61,801 bases of DNA from assembly GCA_964519015.1 (NCBI GenBank), contig CAZFHZ010000007.1, positions 1-61,801 of the forward strand, given 5' to 3'. Below are positions 49,516 to 58,809 of the stretch, piece after piece (position 1 is the stretch's first letter; every line of letters starts with the position of its first letter). The position numbers and the translations under genes were made by a program. Source of the stretch: CAZFHZ01 sp964519015 (GTDB lineage: Bacteria; Blakebacterota; Blakebacteria; Blakebacterales; CAYUVJ01). The notes below the pieces were generated by a model. That model had not been told where the DNA came from. It ran no database searches and was given only the letters and a program-made list of their open reading frames with translations.

Positions 49516-51150
49516 TCAGCCGGGGGGGATACGGAACTGGAGCGGCCGCTCCTGGAGGACCCGGCGCAGCCACTCTTCGGGATAACCGAGACTGCGCCCG
49601 TTGATGTAGCCGTCGTTGTAACGGACGATCAGGGTTTCCCCCAGTTTGCGCCAGCGGACGACGACCTGTTCGGCCTGCGTGACGCAGTAATCAGTCAGGT
49701 AGCGGACCATCTTCTCCGGATCGGTCCTGATCAGCCGGGCAGCGGTGTCCTCCACGGCCGCCTGCCGGGCCAGGAAACCCCCTTCCAGCTCACCCTGCAC
49801 GGCCCGCACGTCCTGGATCATGTAGGAATACATGAGGTTGCTGAAGTTGGAGACGAAGTTGAACACCCACCAGGCGGAATCCCAGGAGAACTCCCGGAGC
49901 GACCCGAGCGTGTAGGAGACCGGGAGGGCGTCGATGCAGCAGTAGAAGGGTACGTAGCAGGCGTAGTTCGTGTCGTCCGGGCTGTACCACATCACGCCTC
50001 CGACCGCGTCGGGGAGCGATGCCCGCGACTGACTGACGAAGGAGAAGGCGGTCTGCTGGGTCGAGATCGGCCGCTCCCAGGCGTAGCCGACCCCGTCGAT
50101 CTCCCAGCCAAGCGGCCGTACCCGGAAGGGGTTCCCGAACGGTCCGGCATCCACCCCCTGGGTCATGTCGAACTCGGTGCCTTCGTAATGGTCGCGCATC
50201 AACGCGAAGACATCGGCCACCGAGAGCGGCTGGTCGGGTTTGATGGAGAGGGGGTAGCGCGCGGCGCCGGCCACCCCCCGATGATAGTCGGGGGAGAGGT
50301 TCAACGAAGGAGCGGCCCGCCGGAAGAGGCTCCACACCCGGGCCTCGGTCCCCCTCAATTCGTCGGCGGTGGCCGGACAGTAGGCTTCACAGAAACTGAA
50401 GGGCCGGCCCGTCTTCGGGTCGTAGTACCCCTTCTCGACGGCGAAGGAGATGACGTTCTCCGAATAGAGACAGTTGGCCGGGTCGTCGAGCGGGAAGGAG
50501 CCGATGCGGGCCTTGTTGGCATGGGCCGAGATCTCGCCGTCGGGGATCCTCACCGCCACCCATTCCGCCCCCGCTCCTCCGCGTCCCGGTCCGATCATCT
50601 CCAGAATCCAGGCCTCTTCCTGGTCGCCGATGGAGAACGATTCCCCCGAGGAGCGGTAGCCGTACTCGGCGACCAGTTCCGTCATCACCCGGATGGCCTC
50701 CCGCGCGCTGCGGGAACGTTCGAGCGCCAGCTGCATGAGCGCCGGATAGCTCAACAACCCGTCCCGGTTGGTCAGTTCGTTGCGGCCGCCGAAGGTCGTC
50801 TCCCCGATCGCCACCTGGTGCTCGTTGATGTAGCCGACTACGGCGAAGGTGTGCGGGATCTGGCGGATCCTCCCCCCCGCGACCCCCTCCACGAACGAGC
50901 CGGGCGCGTGGTCGGCGGCCGGGGTACGCCCCAGGTGGCTGAGGAACTCCCCGTCGCAGGTATAGGTGATCATCACGGAGCCGCTCTGTGAGGCTCCCCG
51001 CGTCACCAGCAGGTTGGTGCAGTTGTCGGTGAGCGGCGCCCACTGGGCGCCCGCCGGCGGAGCGGCGAGCAGAAGCAGGAGGGGGAGGAGGACCGCCGAC
51101 CGGCCGAAGCCGGTGCGCGGGACGGTCTGGAGTGGCATGGGCCTGGACAT
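49516..51150 (-). CDS. exported C69 family dipeptidase
   Basis: The protein is 544 aa from ATG 51148-51150 (CGGAG ahead); the frame is open further upstream but the signal peptide defines the start. The signal peptide ends P-A-G-A (about residue 35), and Cys44 in D-N-C-T-N-L-L-V-T is the predicted nucleophile. The C69 core follows: Y-I-N-E-H-Q-V-A-I-G-E-T-T-F-G-G, then R-S-A-R-E-A-I, and E-A-W-I-L-E-M. Five further cysteines in the C-terminal half may form disulphides, which fits a periplasmic location. It lies 107 bases downstream of the methyltransferase-HEAT gene on the same strand, and may be a separate unit. Confidence 0.9.
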   Translation of the reverse strand: MSRPMPLQTVPRTGFGRSAVLLPLLLLLAAPPAGAQWAPLTDNCTNLLVTRGASQSGSVMITYTCDGEFLSHLGRTPAADHAPGSFVEGVAGGRIRQIPHTFAVVGYINEHQVAIGETTFGGRNELTNRDGLLSYPALMQLALERSRSAREAIRVMTELVAEYGYRSSGESFSIGDQEEAWILEMIGPGRGGAGAEWVAVRIPDGEISAHANKARIGSFPLDDPANCLYSENVISFAVEKGYYDPKTGRPFSFCEAYCPATADELRGTEARVWSLFRRAAPSLNLSPDYHRGVAGAARYPLSIKPDQPLSVADVFALMRDHYEGTEFDMTQGVDAGPFGNPFRVRPLGWEIDGVGYAWERPISTQQTAFSFVSQSRASLPDAVGGVMWYSPDDTNYACYVPFYCCIDALPVSYTLGSLREFSWDSAWWVFNFVSNFSNLMYSYMIQDVRAVQGELEGGFLARQAAVEDTAARLIRTDPEKMVRYLTDYCVTQAEQVVVRWRKLGETLIVRYNDGYINGRSLGYPEEWLRRVLQERPLQFRIPPG

Positions 51151-51257
51151 GACGATACTCCGGTCGGATCGGGTGATCGCAGCGGCAGGGCCGGGCAGGG
51201 GACGATCGGATCGTAGCACGGTCGGGAGCGGTCCGCCAGGGCGACCGGGGGCAGGAT

Positions 51258-52937
51258 TCAGTTCGACCGCGGCAGCCGCTTCAGGGCCTCGGCTGCGTAG
51301 AGCCGGACTTCCCAATCCTCGTCCCGCCGCACGCGCTCCAGGGCCGGCCGGGCCCTGGGAGAACCGATTCTGATAAGAGCGACGACCGCCTCCCGCCTCA
51401 CCGCGGGCTCCGTATCCGCCAGCCGCTCCACAACCAGGGGGAGCCCCTGCTCCGAGCCCAGGATCCCCAACGCTTCCAAGGCCCGAACCCGGACCCACGA
51501 CTCGGGGCGGGTCATCAGTTCCCCGGCCGAACCGACCACCCCCTCCACCCCCAACCTGGCCAGGGTGTTCAGGGCCTCCAGCCGGACGTAGAGGACCGGA
51601 TCGTCCAGTCGGGCCAACATGGGTTGGATCGACACCGGCGAGCCGATGGCGGCCAGGGCGCGCACCGCGTCGTACCGGATGTCCGCGGAGGAGTCCTCCA
51701 GGGCACGGGTCAGGTCCGGGAGTGCGCGCGGCGGGGCCAGGTCGGACAGGACCTCGGCGGCCAGTTCCCGGAGTGCGGGGTCCTCGTCCCGGAGGAGATC
51801 CAACAGCGGATCGACGGCCGGCTCCCCATATCCCGCCAGCTCCCGGACGAGGGAGGACCGCCGCCGTACGTTCGGTTCCTCCCTCGCCCGGGCGAGTTGC
51901 TCCGCCAGGATCACCCTGGTCCGCTCCCGGGAACGGAAGAGGGCCACCGTCCGATCCAGGCCGTCGCCGTAGAAGAAGGAGGCCCCCATCAGGAGGGCCA
52001 GGTAGATGGAGAGGACCACGGCCACCTCTCTCCTGCGCGCAGGGCGCTCCCGGCCGAAGAGGAGGCGGAAGGGAAGCGCGAAGATCCGTTCCAGGAAGGC
52101 CGGCAGGGGGAAGAGGAAGGGAGCGGTGCGCCGGTAGGCTTCATAGGCCTCCCCGTGGCGCCGCCGCATGCTCAACTCCTCCAGCATGGCCACACCGATG
52201 ATGACCATGGTGGAGACCAGCCAGGGGAGACTGGCGTCGATCCCCCAGGAACGCCGGGGATAACGTGCCTGGAGCAGCAGGAGGTAGATCCCGTAGCTCC
52301 AGAGGATCCATCCCAGGTACTGGGGGTGCCGGGAAAAGCGATAGACCCAGGCGTCGGCCACCGGCCGCCGGCGGGCCCGGGCCGAGAGCCAGGCCAGGGT
52401 ACCCAGGAAGAAGAAGAGGAGTCCCGCCCCGATGAAGAAGTAGACGATCGGCCAGTAGCCGTTCACCCCCACCACCCCCAGCACCCAGCGCAGACCATCG
52501 TAGGGAGCCCGGACCACCAGGCCGAGCCGGGCCAGGTCGAAGGAGAGGTCCAGGACCGGCAGCCACAGGACGTTCAGCAGACCCAGTCCGGCCAGGAAGA
52601 ACATCACCCCGGCGAACTGGGCGAACACGGGCAGCATGAAGGCCAGTGCTCCAGCCGTGGCGAAGCCCGTCTTCCGGGTGGCGAACCCGGCGACGATCAA
52701 CAGCAGCATCACCGCGAAACAGGCGTAGCCGATGGTGCGGAGATGAAAGTGGGCGATGAAGAGCTCGGCCTTGAGACGACTGGTCGCGCTGACCTGGGAG
52801 TCGAAACCCGGGGTGGCGACATGCTCCTGGAGGGCGTGATCGAGGAGGTAGGGGACCTCCACCGAGGCGAAGGTGAGCCCCACCGTGAAGATCAGGGCGA
52901 GGAAGAGGAGGAAGGTGTTCCGGCGGAGGTTGGACAT
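51258..52937 (-). CDS. PEMT/ICMT-type membrane methyltransferase fused to HEAT repeats
   Basis: This is a 559-residue fusion. Residues 1-290 are a polytopic membrane protein of the isoprenylcysteine carboxyl-/phospholipid methyltransferase class: the SAM signature R-F-S-R-H-P-Q-Y-L-G-W (200-210), then L-E-E (252-254) and H-G-E-A-Y-E-A-Y-R-R (261-270) and a following Pro. After a further membrane segment (about 305-323) the C-terminal 200 residues are HEAT repeats (for example D-P-A-L-R-E-L-A-A-E-V-L). It begins 6 bases after the stop of the SDR gene, at the end of the gcv operon. The substrate may be a lipid or prenyl-type thiol; this is not decided by sequence. Confidence 0.87.
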   Translation of the reverse strand: MSNLRRNTFLLFLALIFTVGLTFASVEVPYLLDHALQEHVATPGFDSQVSATSRLKAELFIAHFHLRTIGYACFAVMLLLIVAGFATRKTGFATAGALAFMLPVFAQFAGVMFFLAGLGLLNVLWLPVLDLSFDLARLGLVVRAPYDGLRWVLGVVGVNGYWPIVYFFIGAGLLFFFLGTLAWLSARARRRPVADAWVYRFSRHPQYLGWILWSYGIYLLLLQARYPRRSWGIDASLPWLVSTMVIIGVAMLEELSMRRRHGEAYEAYRRTAPFLFPLPAFLERIFALPFRLLFGRERPARRREVAVVLSIYLALLMGASFFYGDGLDRTVALFRSRERTRVILAEQLARAREEPNVRRRSSLVRELAGYGEPAVDPLLDLLRDEDPALRELAAEVLSDLAPPRALPDLTRALEDSSADIRYDAVRALAAIGSPVSIQPMLARLDDPVLYVRLEALNTLARLGVEGVVGSAGELMTRPESWVRVRALEALGILGSEQGLPLVVERLADTEPAVRREAVVALIRIGSPRARPALERVRRDEDWEVRLYAAEALKRLPRSN

Positions 52938-52943
52938 GGACTC

Positions 52944-53705
52944 TCAGGCCGAACCGCCCCCGTCCACCACCAGCACCGCGCCGGTGATGTAACTGGAGGC
53001 CTCGCCGGCCAGGAAGAGGACGGTGGCGGCGATCTCCTCGGGTCGGGCGATCCGTCCCAGCGGACGGGCCGCAGCGCCCATCAGGAACTGCGCCTCGGGC
53101 TGGTTCAACTGCCGGGCTTCCTCGCGCAGCATGGGGGTGTCCACATCGCCGGGGCAGACCGCGTTGACACGTATGTTGCTTCCACCGTGGTCGATGGCCA
53201 TGGCCCGGGTCAGGTTCGTCACGGCGCCCTTGGAGGCACAGTAGGCCACAGCGTCCCCGCCCCCCTTCAGCCCCCAACCCGAGCTCGTGTTGATGATGCT
53301 CCCGCCGCCGCGGCCCTCCAGGTGGGGGATCGCGTACTTGCTCATCAGGAACACGGACCTGACGTTGACCGCCATCACCCGGTCCCACTCCTCCTCGGTG
53401 GTGGCGATCACGTCGGCCCGGCGGATGATGCCCGCATTGTTGAACAGGATATCCAGGCCGCCGAAAGCGTTCACGGTCAGCTCGACCGCTCTCCGGCACT
53501 CCCCGGCCTCGCTCACATCACCGCGGATGAAGAGGGCCTGCCCGCCCGCGGCCGTGATCTCCGCCGCTACGGCTTCACCCTCCTGTTGGTCGAGGTCGAC
53601 GAGCGCCACAGCAGCGCCCTCGGAGGCGAAGAGGAGGGCTGTTGCGCGGCCGATCCCGGACGCCCCCCCGGTGATAAGGGCGACCTTGTCCTTCAGGATG
53701 TCCAT
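52944..53705 (-). CDS. short-chain dehydrogenase/reductase (SDR)
   Basis: This is a 253-residue classical SDR starting at ATG 53703-53705, behind GGGAGA. The cofactor motif is T-G-G-A-S-G-I-G (12-19), the acidic Asp37 in V-D-L-D favours NAD(H), N-N-A-G is at 89-92, and the catalytic Ser lies in N-T-S-S (about 139-142) with Tyr155 and Lys159 in Y-C-A-S-K. The substrate is unknown. It sits between another SDR and the methyltransferase-HEAT gene in the operon. The two SDRs are clearly paralogous. Confidence 0.9.
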   Translation of the reverse strand: MDILKDKVALITGGASGIGRATALLFASEGAAVALVDLDQQEGEAVAAEITAAGGQALFIRGDVSEAGECRRAVELTVNAFGGLDILFNNAGIIRRADVIATTEEEWDRVMAVNVRSVFLMSKYAIPHLEGRGGGSIINTSSGWGLKGGGDAVAYCASKGAVTNLTRAMAIDHGGSNIRVNAVCPGDVDTPMLREEARQLNQPEAQFLMGAAARPLGRIARPEEIAATVLFLAGEASSYITGAVLVVDGGGSA

Positions 53706-53745
53706 GGATGTCTCCCGCCTCTTGTCCGGCGTCCGTGACCGCCGG

Positions 53746-54501
53746 TCAGGCCTGGCTGGCCAGGCCCCCCGCGGTCTCCCCCCCATCGATGACGAAACAC
53801 TGCCCGGTGATGAAGGCCGCCTCTTCCGAGGCCAGGAAGGCGAAGAGCGCAGCCACATCCTCCGGCTTGCCCAGCCGGCGGAGCGGGACCTTCTCCTCGA
53901 ACGTCCGGCGCATCTCCGGTGTGTACTCGGCTTCCTGCATGGGCGTCATGATGAATCCGGGGCAGACGGCGTTGACCCGGATGCCCGGCCCCAGTTCGAG
54001 AGCCATCGAACGCGTCAACTCGATGACCCCCGCCTTGGTCGCGTTGTAGTCGGCATAATAATGATAGCCGGTCAGCCCGTTGGTGGAGCCCATGTTCAGG
54101 ATCACTCCACCCGACCCGGCCGACATGCGCCGTGCGGCCTCACGGGCTACGAAGAACACCCCGTCCAGGTTGACGCCGGTCACCGTACGCCACTGCTCCG
54201 GTGTTATGTCCAGGAACGGGTTGCGGACGCTGATCCCGGCGTTGTTGATCAATACGTCCAAACCGTGGAAGAGGCGGTCCAGTTCGTCGAAGGCGCGGGC
54301 CACGGAAGCATCGTCGGAGACGTCCGCGAGGATCGTCCCCTGAAGGGCCGGCAGCTGCTCCTGGACGCGGCGGCAGGCCGCTTCATCCCGGTCGAGGAGG
54401 ACCACCCGGGAACCTTCTTCCAGGAACCGTCCGGCCGTGGCCAGGCCGATCCCCCCCGCTCCGCCCGTGATGAGCACCCGTTTCCCCTTCAAGCCGCGCA
54501 T
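53746..54501 (-). CDS. short-chain dehydrogenase/reductase (SDR)
   Basis: This is a 251-residue classical SDR starting at ATG 54501, behind AGGAGGG. The T-G-G-A-G-G-I-G motif lies at 12-19, L-D-R-D (36-39) suggests NAD preference, I-N-N-A-G is at 85-89, the catalytic Ser139 is in M-G-S-T, and Tyr152/Lys156 lie in Y-N-A-T-K. It ends G-Q-C-F-V-I-D-G-G like 3-oxoacyl or sugar alcohol dehydrogenases; the substrate is not known. It is transcribed with the AcoX-like gene 38 bases upstream. Confidence 0.9.
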   Translation of the reverse strand: MRGLKGKRVLITGGAGGIGLATAGRFLEEGSRVVLLDRDEAACRRVQEQLPALQGTILADVSDDASVARAFDELDRLFHGLDVLINNAGISVRNPFLDITPEQWRTVTGVNLDGVFFVAREAARRMSAGSGGVILNMGSTNGLTGYHYYADYNATKAGVIELTRSMALELGPGIRVNAVCPGFIMTPMQEAEYTPEMRRTFEEKVPLRRLGKPEDVAALFAFLASEEAAFITGQCFVIDGGETAGGLASQA

Positions 54502-54539
54502 GACACCCTCCTGGTCGTATCACGGGATGCTGCCAGGGG

Positions 54540-55676
54540 TCACCCACCCGTCGTCACCTTGTAGATAGCCCTCTCATGATAGCCGGTGACCACTTCGATG
54601 TACCCCGTTAAAAGGCCATCAACATCAGCGTCGCCGGTGTCCACCATCAGCGGTCGTCCCCGCAGGGCGGCGATCTTGCCGGTCGGACAGACGACCAGGA
54701 TGCCCGATCGGCCGACCCGGCGGATCACGGCCGGGCTCAACTGCTGGTTGCCCCGCCCGAAGAGGAAGCCCTGTCCACCGGTCGGGGTGAGAATCAGGCC
54801 CAACGGTCGGCGCTCCAGCAGCTCCAGGATCTGCCGTTCTCCCACATCCAGGGCGAGGGCCTGCTCTCGGGTCACGATATCCACACCCACCAGGGTCTTG
54901 GGCAGCCCGAGCCGTTCGGCGACGGCGCGGGTGGTGGTGCCCGGTCCGAGCAGGTAGGCTCGTCCGGGGACCATGCGCTCGATCACATCGGCGGCGATGG
55001 CCCGGAGTTGGGCCGCCTCGCCGGCCGGTGTGGGCACTTTCTGGTTCTGAACCCGTCCCCGCCGGTAGGGGACCCTCAGGAAGCCGCAGAGCCGGGTAAC
55101 GATCCGTCCCTGCCGGTAGGCGTCTTCGTCGAGATCGAGGATTTCGGCCTCGCGCAGACAGACCTGCCGGCTCCGCAGGAAGTCCACCGCCAGTTCCCCG
55201 GCACACCGGGGAGTAATTCCGAAGGTCGCCGACCAGATCTTGACCCCCGCCGGGATGCCCAGCGCGGGGAGGTCCGCTCCGATCGCCGCATGGATGTCAC
55301 GGGCCGTGCCGTCGCCACCGGCGAACAGGACCAGATCGACACCCGCCTCGCGCATCCGGCGGGCGGCGCGGCGGGTATCCTCGGCGGTGGTCACGCTCCC
55401 GATGGCGGCCGCCGGGTCGTCGGCTGGCAGGAGCCGGGGGCTGAATCCGGTGCGGAGGGCTACCGCCGCCCCCATCTCTCCCGGCGGGGTGAGCAGTTCG
55501 ACCTCGTCCGCAATCGGGCGTATCGACCCGAGCGCGACGGCGGTCCGTTCCTGGGCCTGCGGTTCGGCCCCCAGGCGGAGGGCGCGCTGCTGGATGTCCG
55601 TCCCGTCGCTCCCTTTCAGTCCGACCCGCCCGCCCAGGCCGGCGACGGGATTGACGATCAGGCCCAGCCGCTTCAC
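54540..55676 (-). CDS. ATP-NAD kinase-like protein, AcoX type
   Basis: The protein is 378 aa from GTG 55674-55676, which overlaps the gcvPB stop as GTGA; the longer frame is ignored because G-L-I-V-N-P is the usual beginning. The kinase signature is L-F-A-G-G-D-G-T-A-R-D (118-127), preceded by R-R-A-A-R-R-M-R-E-A-G-V-D-L-V. The C-terminal half (L-L-G-P-G-T-T-T-R-A-V, then P-T-G-G-Q-G-F-L-F-G-R-G-N-Q) matches the AcoX subfamily. AcoX proteins accompany acetoin or other 2-oxoacid dehydrogenase genes; the reaction is not proven. Here the partner is the glycine cleavage P-protein. Confidence 0.88.
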   Translation of the reverse strand: MKRLGLIVNPVAGLGGRVGLKGSDGTDIQQRALRLGAEPQAQERTAVALGSIRPIADEVELLTPPGEMGAAVALRTGFSPRLLPADDPAAAIGSVTTAEDTRRAARRMREAGVDLVLFAGGDGTARDIHAAIGADLPALGIPAGVKIWSATFGITPRCAGELAVDFLRSRQVCLREAEILDLDEDAYRQGRIVTRLCGFLRVPYRRGRVQNQKVPTPAGEAAQLRAIAADVIERMVPGRAYLLGPGTTTRAVAERLGLPKTLVGVDIVTREQALALDVGERQILELLERRPLGLILTPTGGQGFLFGRGNQQLSPAVIRRVGRSGILVVCPTGKIAALRGRPLMVDTGDADVDGLLTGYIEVVTGYHERAIYKVTTGG

Positions 55677-57274
55677 GTCGTGCCGCCTCTCCCCTTCTCT
55701 CCGGTGGCGTGGCCGGAACCTCCGGTCTTGCGCCGATAGGCCCGCCAGGTGACCGCCCATTCGTCGGGGTTGTCGAACGATTCATGGTGCGTCCGGTGGA
55801 CCGTGCTGTTGTGCGGGGCGGTCGTGATAACTTCCGGGTCGGAATAGGCCTCGGCTGAGATCTGCTTCAGCATGGCGGCGTACTCGTCCAGGTCGGCCCT
55901 GGAGTAGGACTCGGTCGGTTCCAGGGTCATCGGCTCGGGGACGACGTAGGGATGGTGACTCGTCCAGTAGTGCATCCCGAAGTCGGCCACGCGGGTCTCG
56001 ATCTCCTCCGAGTGGATGCCGGTTTCACGAGTGAGCGTCTCCCAGCTGTAGCGCACCTGCTCGATGCGTCGCCGGCCCCGGGCAAACGGGGCTTCGACGC
56101 CGCGGATCTCCAGGACCTTCTTCATCAGGTAGTTGTTGTTGAGGACCGCGACCTCGGCCGTTTCGCGCAAACCGTCCGCGCCCAGACTCATGATCCAGGC
56201 GTAGGCCCGCAGCAGGTTGGGGGCCACACCGTAGAACGGCCGGATCTTGCCGATGCTCTGCGGGCGGTCATACTCCAGACGGTAGCGCGCTCCGTCGTAC
56301 TCCACGGTCGGTACCGGCAGGAAGGGCGCCAGTTCCTCGGTCACGCCGCAGGCGCCCGCACCGGGGCCGCCGCAGCCGTGCGGGGTGGAGAATGTCTTAT
56401 GCAGGTTGAAATGACAGGCATCGAAGCCGGCCTCGCGGGCGCGGGTGATACCCAGGATCCCGTTGGCGTTCGCCTGGTCGTAGGCGCAGAGTCCGCCGGC
56501 CTCATGCACGAGGCGCACGAACTCCTCGATGCGCGGATTGAAGATGCCGGTATCCTCCGGATTGGTGATGAGCAGGGCCGCCGTGCGCTCCGAGACCGCC
56601 GCCTTGAGGGCCGCCAGGTCGGGGTATCCGTCCTCTTCGGGATAGAGAGTGATGACCTTGTAGCCGGCCACTCTGGCCGCCGCGGCGTTGGAGGGGTGCG
56701 AAAAGATGGTGGTGATGACCTCGTCGCGCCCGACCGGCTCGCCCCGGGCGGCCAGGCAGGCACGGATCATGCAGATGTTGGTGAAGATCGCCTGCGAGCC
56801 GGCCCCCGGCTGCAGCGTGATCCGATCCAGACCTGAGATCGCCTTGAGCATCCCTTCCAGCCGGTACATCACCTCGAGGATGCCCTGGAGGGTCGTTCCG
56901 TCCTGGAGGGGATGGAGCTCGGCCAGTTTCGGAGTGCGCGTCAACTGGTCGTTGACCTTGGGACTGTACTTCATCGTGCAGGTGCCCTGCCCCACATCGA
57001 TGTTCAGGTCGACCCCCAGGTTCTCCTGGGAGAGGCGCGCGAAGTGGCGCAGGACATGGATCTGGGACATCTCCGGCAGGGCCGGCGGGACCGTCCGGCG
57101 CACCGTATCCGGCAGGTCCCGCGCCGGGTTGCCGACCTCCTGCTCGATCTCGGTTTCGACCGGTGGGAGCAGGACGCCGCGCTGACCGGGCTGACTGAGT
57201 TCGAAGATGACCGGCTCGTCCCAGCGGGCCTGATGGAATCGACGCGGGAGGGGTTGGGGGGTGATGGGTCTCAT
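55673..57274 (-). CDS. gcvPB: glycine dehydrogenase (decarboxylating) subunit 2
   Basis: This is a 533-residue P-protein beta half of the glycine cleavage system. The PLP lysine is Lys293 in F-N-L-H-K-T-F-S-T-P-H-G, with L-Q-P-G-A-G-S-Q-A (154-162) before it. Splitting of GcvP into two genes is standard in many bacteria and archaea. Its ATG overlaps the gcvPA stop (ATGA) and has GGAGAGGTGACCCG ahead. Together with GcvPA it decarboxylates glycine and passes the aminomethyl group to GcvH; gcvH, gcvT and lpd are not in the window. Confidence 0.96.
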   Translation of the reverse strand: MRPITPQPLPRRFHQARWDEPVIFELSQPGQRGVLLPPVETEIEQEVGNPARDLPDTVRRTVPPALPEMSQIHVLRHFARLSQENLGVDLNIDVGQGTCTMKYSPKVNDQLTRTPKLAELHPLQDGTTLQGILEVMYRLEGMLKAISGLDRITLQPGAGSQAIFTNICMIRACLAARGEPVGRDEVITTIFSHPSNAAAARVAGYKVITLYPEEDGYPDLAALKAAVSERTAALLITNPEDTGIFNPRIEEFVRLVHEAGGLCAYDQANANGILGITRAREAGFDACHFNLHKTFSTPHGCGGPGAGACGVTEELAPFLPVPTVEYDGARYRLEYDRPQSIGKIRPFYGVAPNLLRAYAWIMSLGADGLRETAEVAVLNNNYLMKKVLEIRGVEAPFARGRRRIEQVRYSWETLTRETGIHSEEIETRVADFGMHYWTSHHPYVVPEPMTLEPTESYSRADLDEYAAMLKQISAEAYSDPEVITTAPHNSTVHRTHHESFDNPDEWAVTWRAYRRKTGGSGHATGEKGRGGTT

Positions 57275-58668
57275 CGGGTCACCTCTCCCAGGACCAGGGC
57301 GAGACGGTCGATGTCGTCCCTGGTGTGGATCTCGGTGACACAGAACAGGGCACTCTGGCCGAGCGCCGGGAAACCGCCGGAAAGGTCCCGGCCGCCGAAG
57401 ATCCCCCGTTCGAGCAGCCTTGTATTGACATCCCCGACCTTCCTGCCCGCGCCGTCGAAGTTAACGACGAACTCCGAGAAATGCGGCGCGTCCGCGAAGA
57501 GCACCTTCAACCCGGGCAGCGCGGCGATCCGGCCCATGGTGTAGCGGCAGCGCTGCATGATGCCCTCGCCGATCTCGACCATGCCCCGCGGCCCCATCAG
57601 CGCCAGGTACACACCGGCGGTGATGCCCCAGAGTGCGGCGGCCGTCCCAACCCACTCCTTCCCTTCCTCACGCCGGGCGAAGGAGGTTCGTTCATAGGCG
57701 ACATCGCCGAAACCGTACTCCCCCGCGACTACGGTCGGGGCGATGCCGAAGAGGCGGGAAGGGAACTCCTCGACGTACCTTGAGTCGTCCTCGGAGGCGA
57801 TGAATCCGCCGTGCCCGCCGCCGAAGTGCATGTGGATGCCCAGCGGCTGGATGTCCCCGCAGACGATCTGGGCCCCGTACTCGACCGGGGGACGGATCAC
57901 CCCCAGCGAGATCGGATCCACGCCGACGACGCAGAGGGCACCGGCGGCGCGGGTCTGGGCACCGATCAGGGCGGCCTGGGTCTCGATCGGGCCCAGATAG
58001 GAGGGATTCTCGAAGTAGACCGCGGCCGTGTCACGATCGAGCCGGTCTTTCAGGGCGTCCCGGTCGAGCAGTCCACTGCCAGGATCGAAGGGTATCCGCT
58101 CGACGGCGATGTCGGGCTTCAGATACCCGCGAACCATCGAAACCTTGTCGGCATCCATATTGGCCGGGAGCAGGACGGTGGCGCGGCCGGTGATGCGGGC
58201 GGCCATGCGCAGGGCCGTGGCTGCAGCCTGGAAGCCGTCGTAGTTGGGAACGTTGACCACATCCATGTTGAGCAGTTCGGCCATCATGCTCTCGTATTCG
58301 AAGAGCGCCTGGAAACGGCCGTGGTCTTCGTAGGGATCGCCGGCGTAAGCCGTCAGGAACTCACCACGCGAGTTGATCTCGTCGCAGAGGGCCGGGACCT
58401 GATGCTGATAGCAGCCCGCGCCGAGGAAGTTGAGCACCTCCCGGCTCGACCGGTTCCGGTTCAGCAGTCCGTTCACATGACGGACGAGTTCGGTCTCCGA
58501 AAGGAGCGGATCGGGCAGATCGAGCCGGCCCTTGAAGCGCAGTCGGTCGGGGATGTCGGCGTAGAGCTCCTCCACGCTCTCCGCCCCGACCGCCCGGAGC
58601 ATCTCCTCCTTCACCGCCGGCGCCGAGTTCGGAATGTAGGGATGGACGACGGGCTTCTTGACAGGCAT
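57271..58668 (-). CDS. gcvPA: glycine dehydrogenase (decarboxylating) subunit 1
   Basis: This is a 465-residue alpha half of the split P-protein. H-P-Y-I-P-N at the N-terminus, F-L-G-A-G-C-Y-Q-H (about 80-88) and Y-D-G-F-Q-A-A-A-T-A-L-R-M-A-A-R (near 150) are the family landmarks. ATG 58666-58668 is preferred because AAAAGGATCCGA precedes it and homologues start here; an upstream in-frame Met adds 15 unrelated residues. It heads a six-gene operon: gcvPA, gcvPB, AcoX-like, two SDRs, methyltransferase-HEAT. Confidence 0.96.
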   Translation of the reverse strand: MPVKKPVVHPYIPNSAPAVKEEMLRAVGAESVEELYADIPDRLRFKGRLDLPDPLLSETELVRHVNGLLNRNRSSREVLNFLGAGCYQHQVPALCDEINSRGEFLTAYAGDPYEDHGRFQALFEYESMMAELLNMDVVNVPNYDGFQAAATALRMAARITGRATVLLPANMDADKVSMVRGYLKPDIAVERIPFDPGSGLLDRDALKDRLDRDTAAVYFENPSYLGPIETQAALIGAQTRAAGALCVVGVDPISLGVIRPPVEYGAQIVCGDIQPLGIHMHFGGGHGGFIASEDDSRYVEEFPSRLFGIAPTVVAGEYGFGDVAYERTSFARREEGKEWVGTAAALWGITAGVYLALMGPRGMVEIGEGIMQRCRYTMGRIAALPGLKVLFADAPHFSEFVVNFDGAGRKVGDVNTRLLERGIFGGRDLSGGFPALGQSALFCVTEIHTRDDIDRLALVLGEVTR

Positions 58669-58809
58669 TCGGATCCTTTTCGTGGCGACGGTCCGCTCTC
58701 CCTGCCCGAACATTTTCCGGATGGGCCCCGCGGATCAACCGATCGGCGTCATTATCCCATACCCCGATTGGGATTCAAGCCGCGACGCGGGTGGAGTAGT
58801 GAGCCCTCT

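Noticed and set aside
51624..53738. Plus-strand 704-codon open frame
   Set aside because: It crosses the antisense of two real genes (methyltransferase-HEAT and SDR) and matches no domain.
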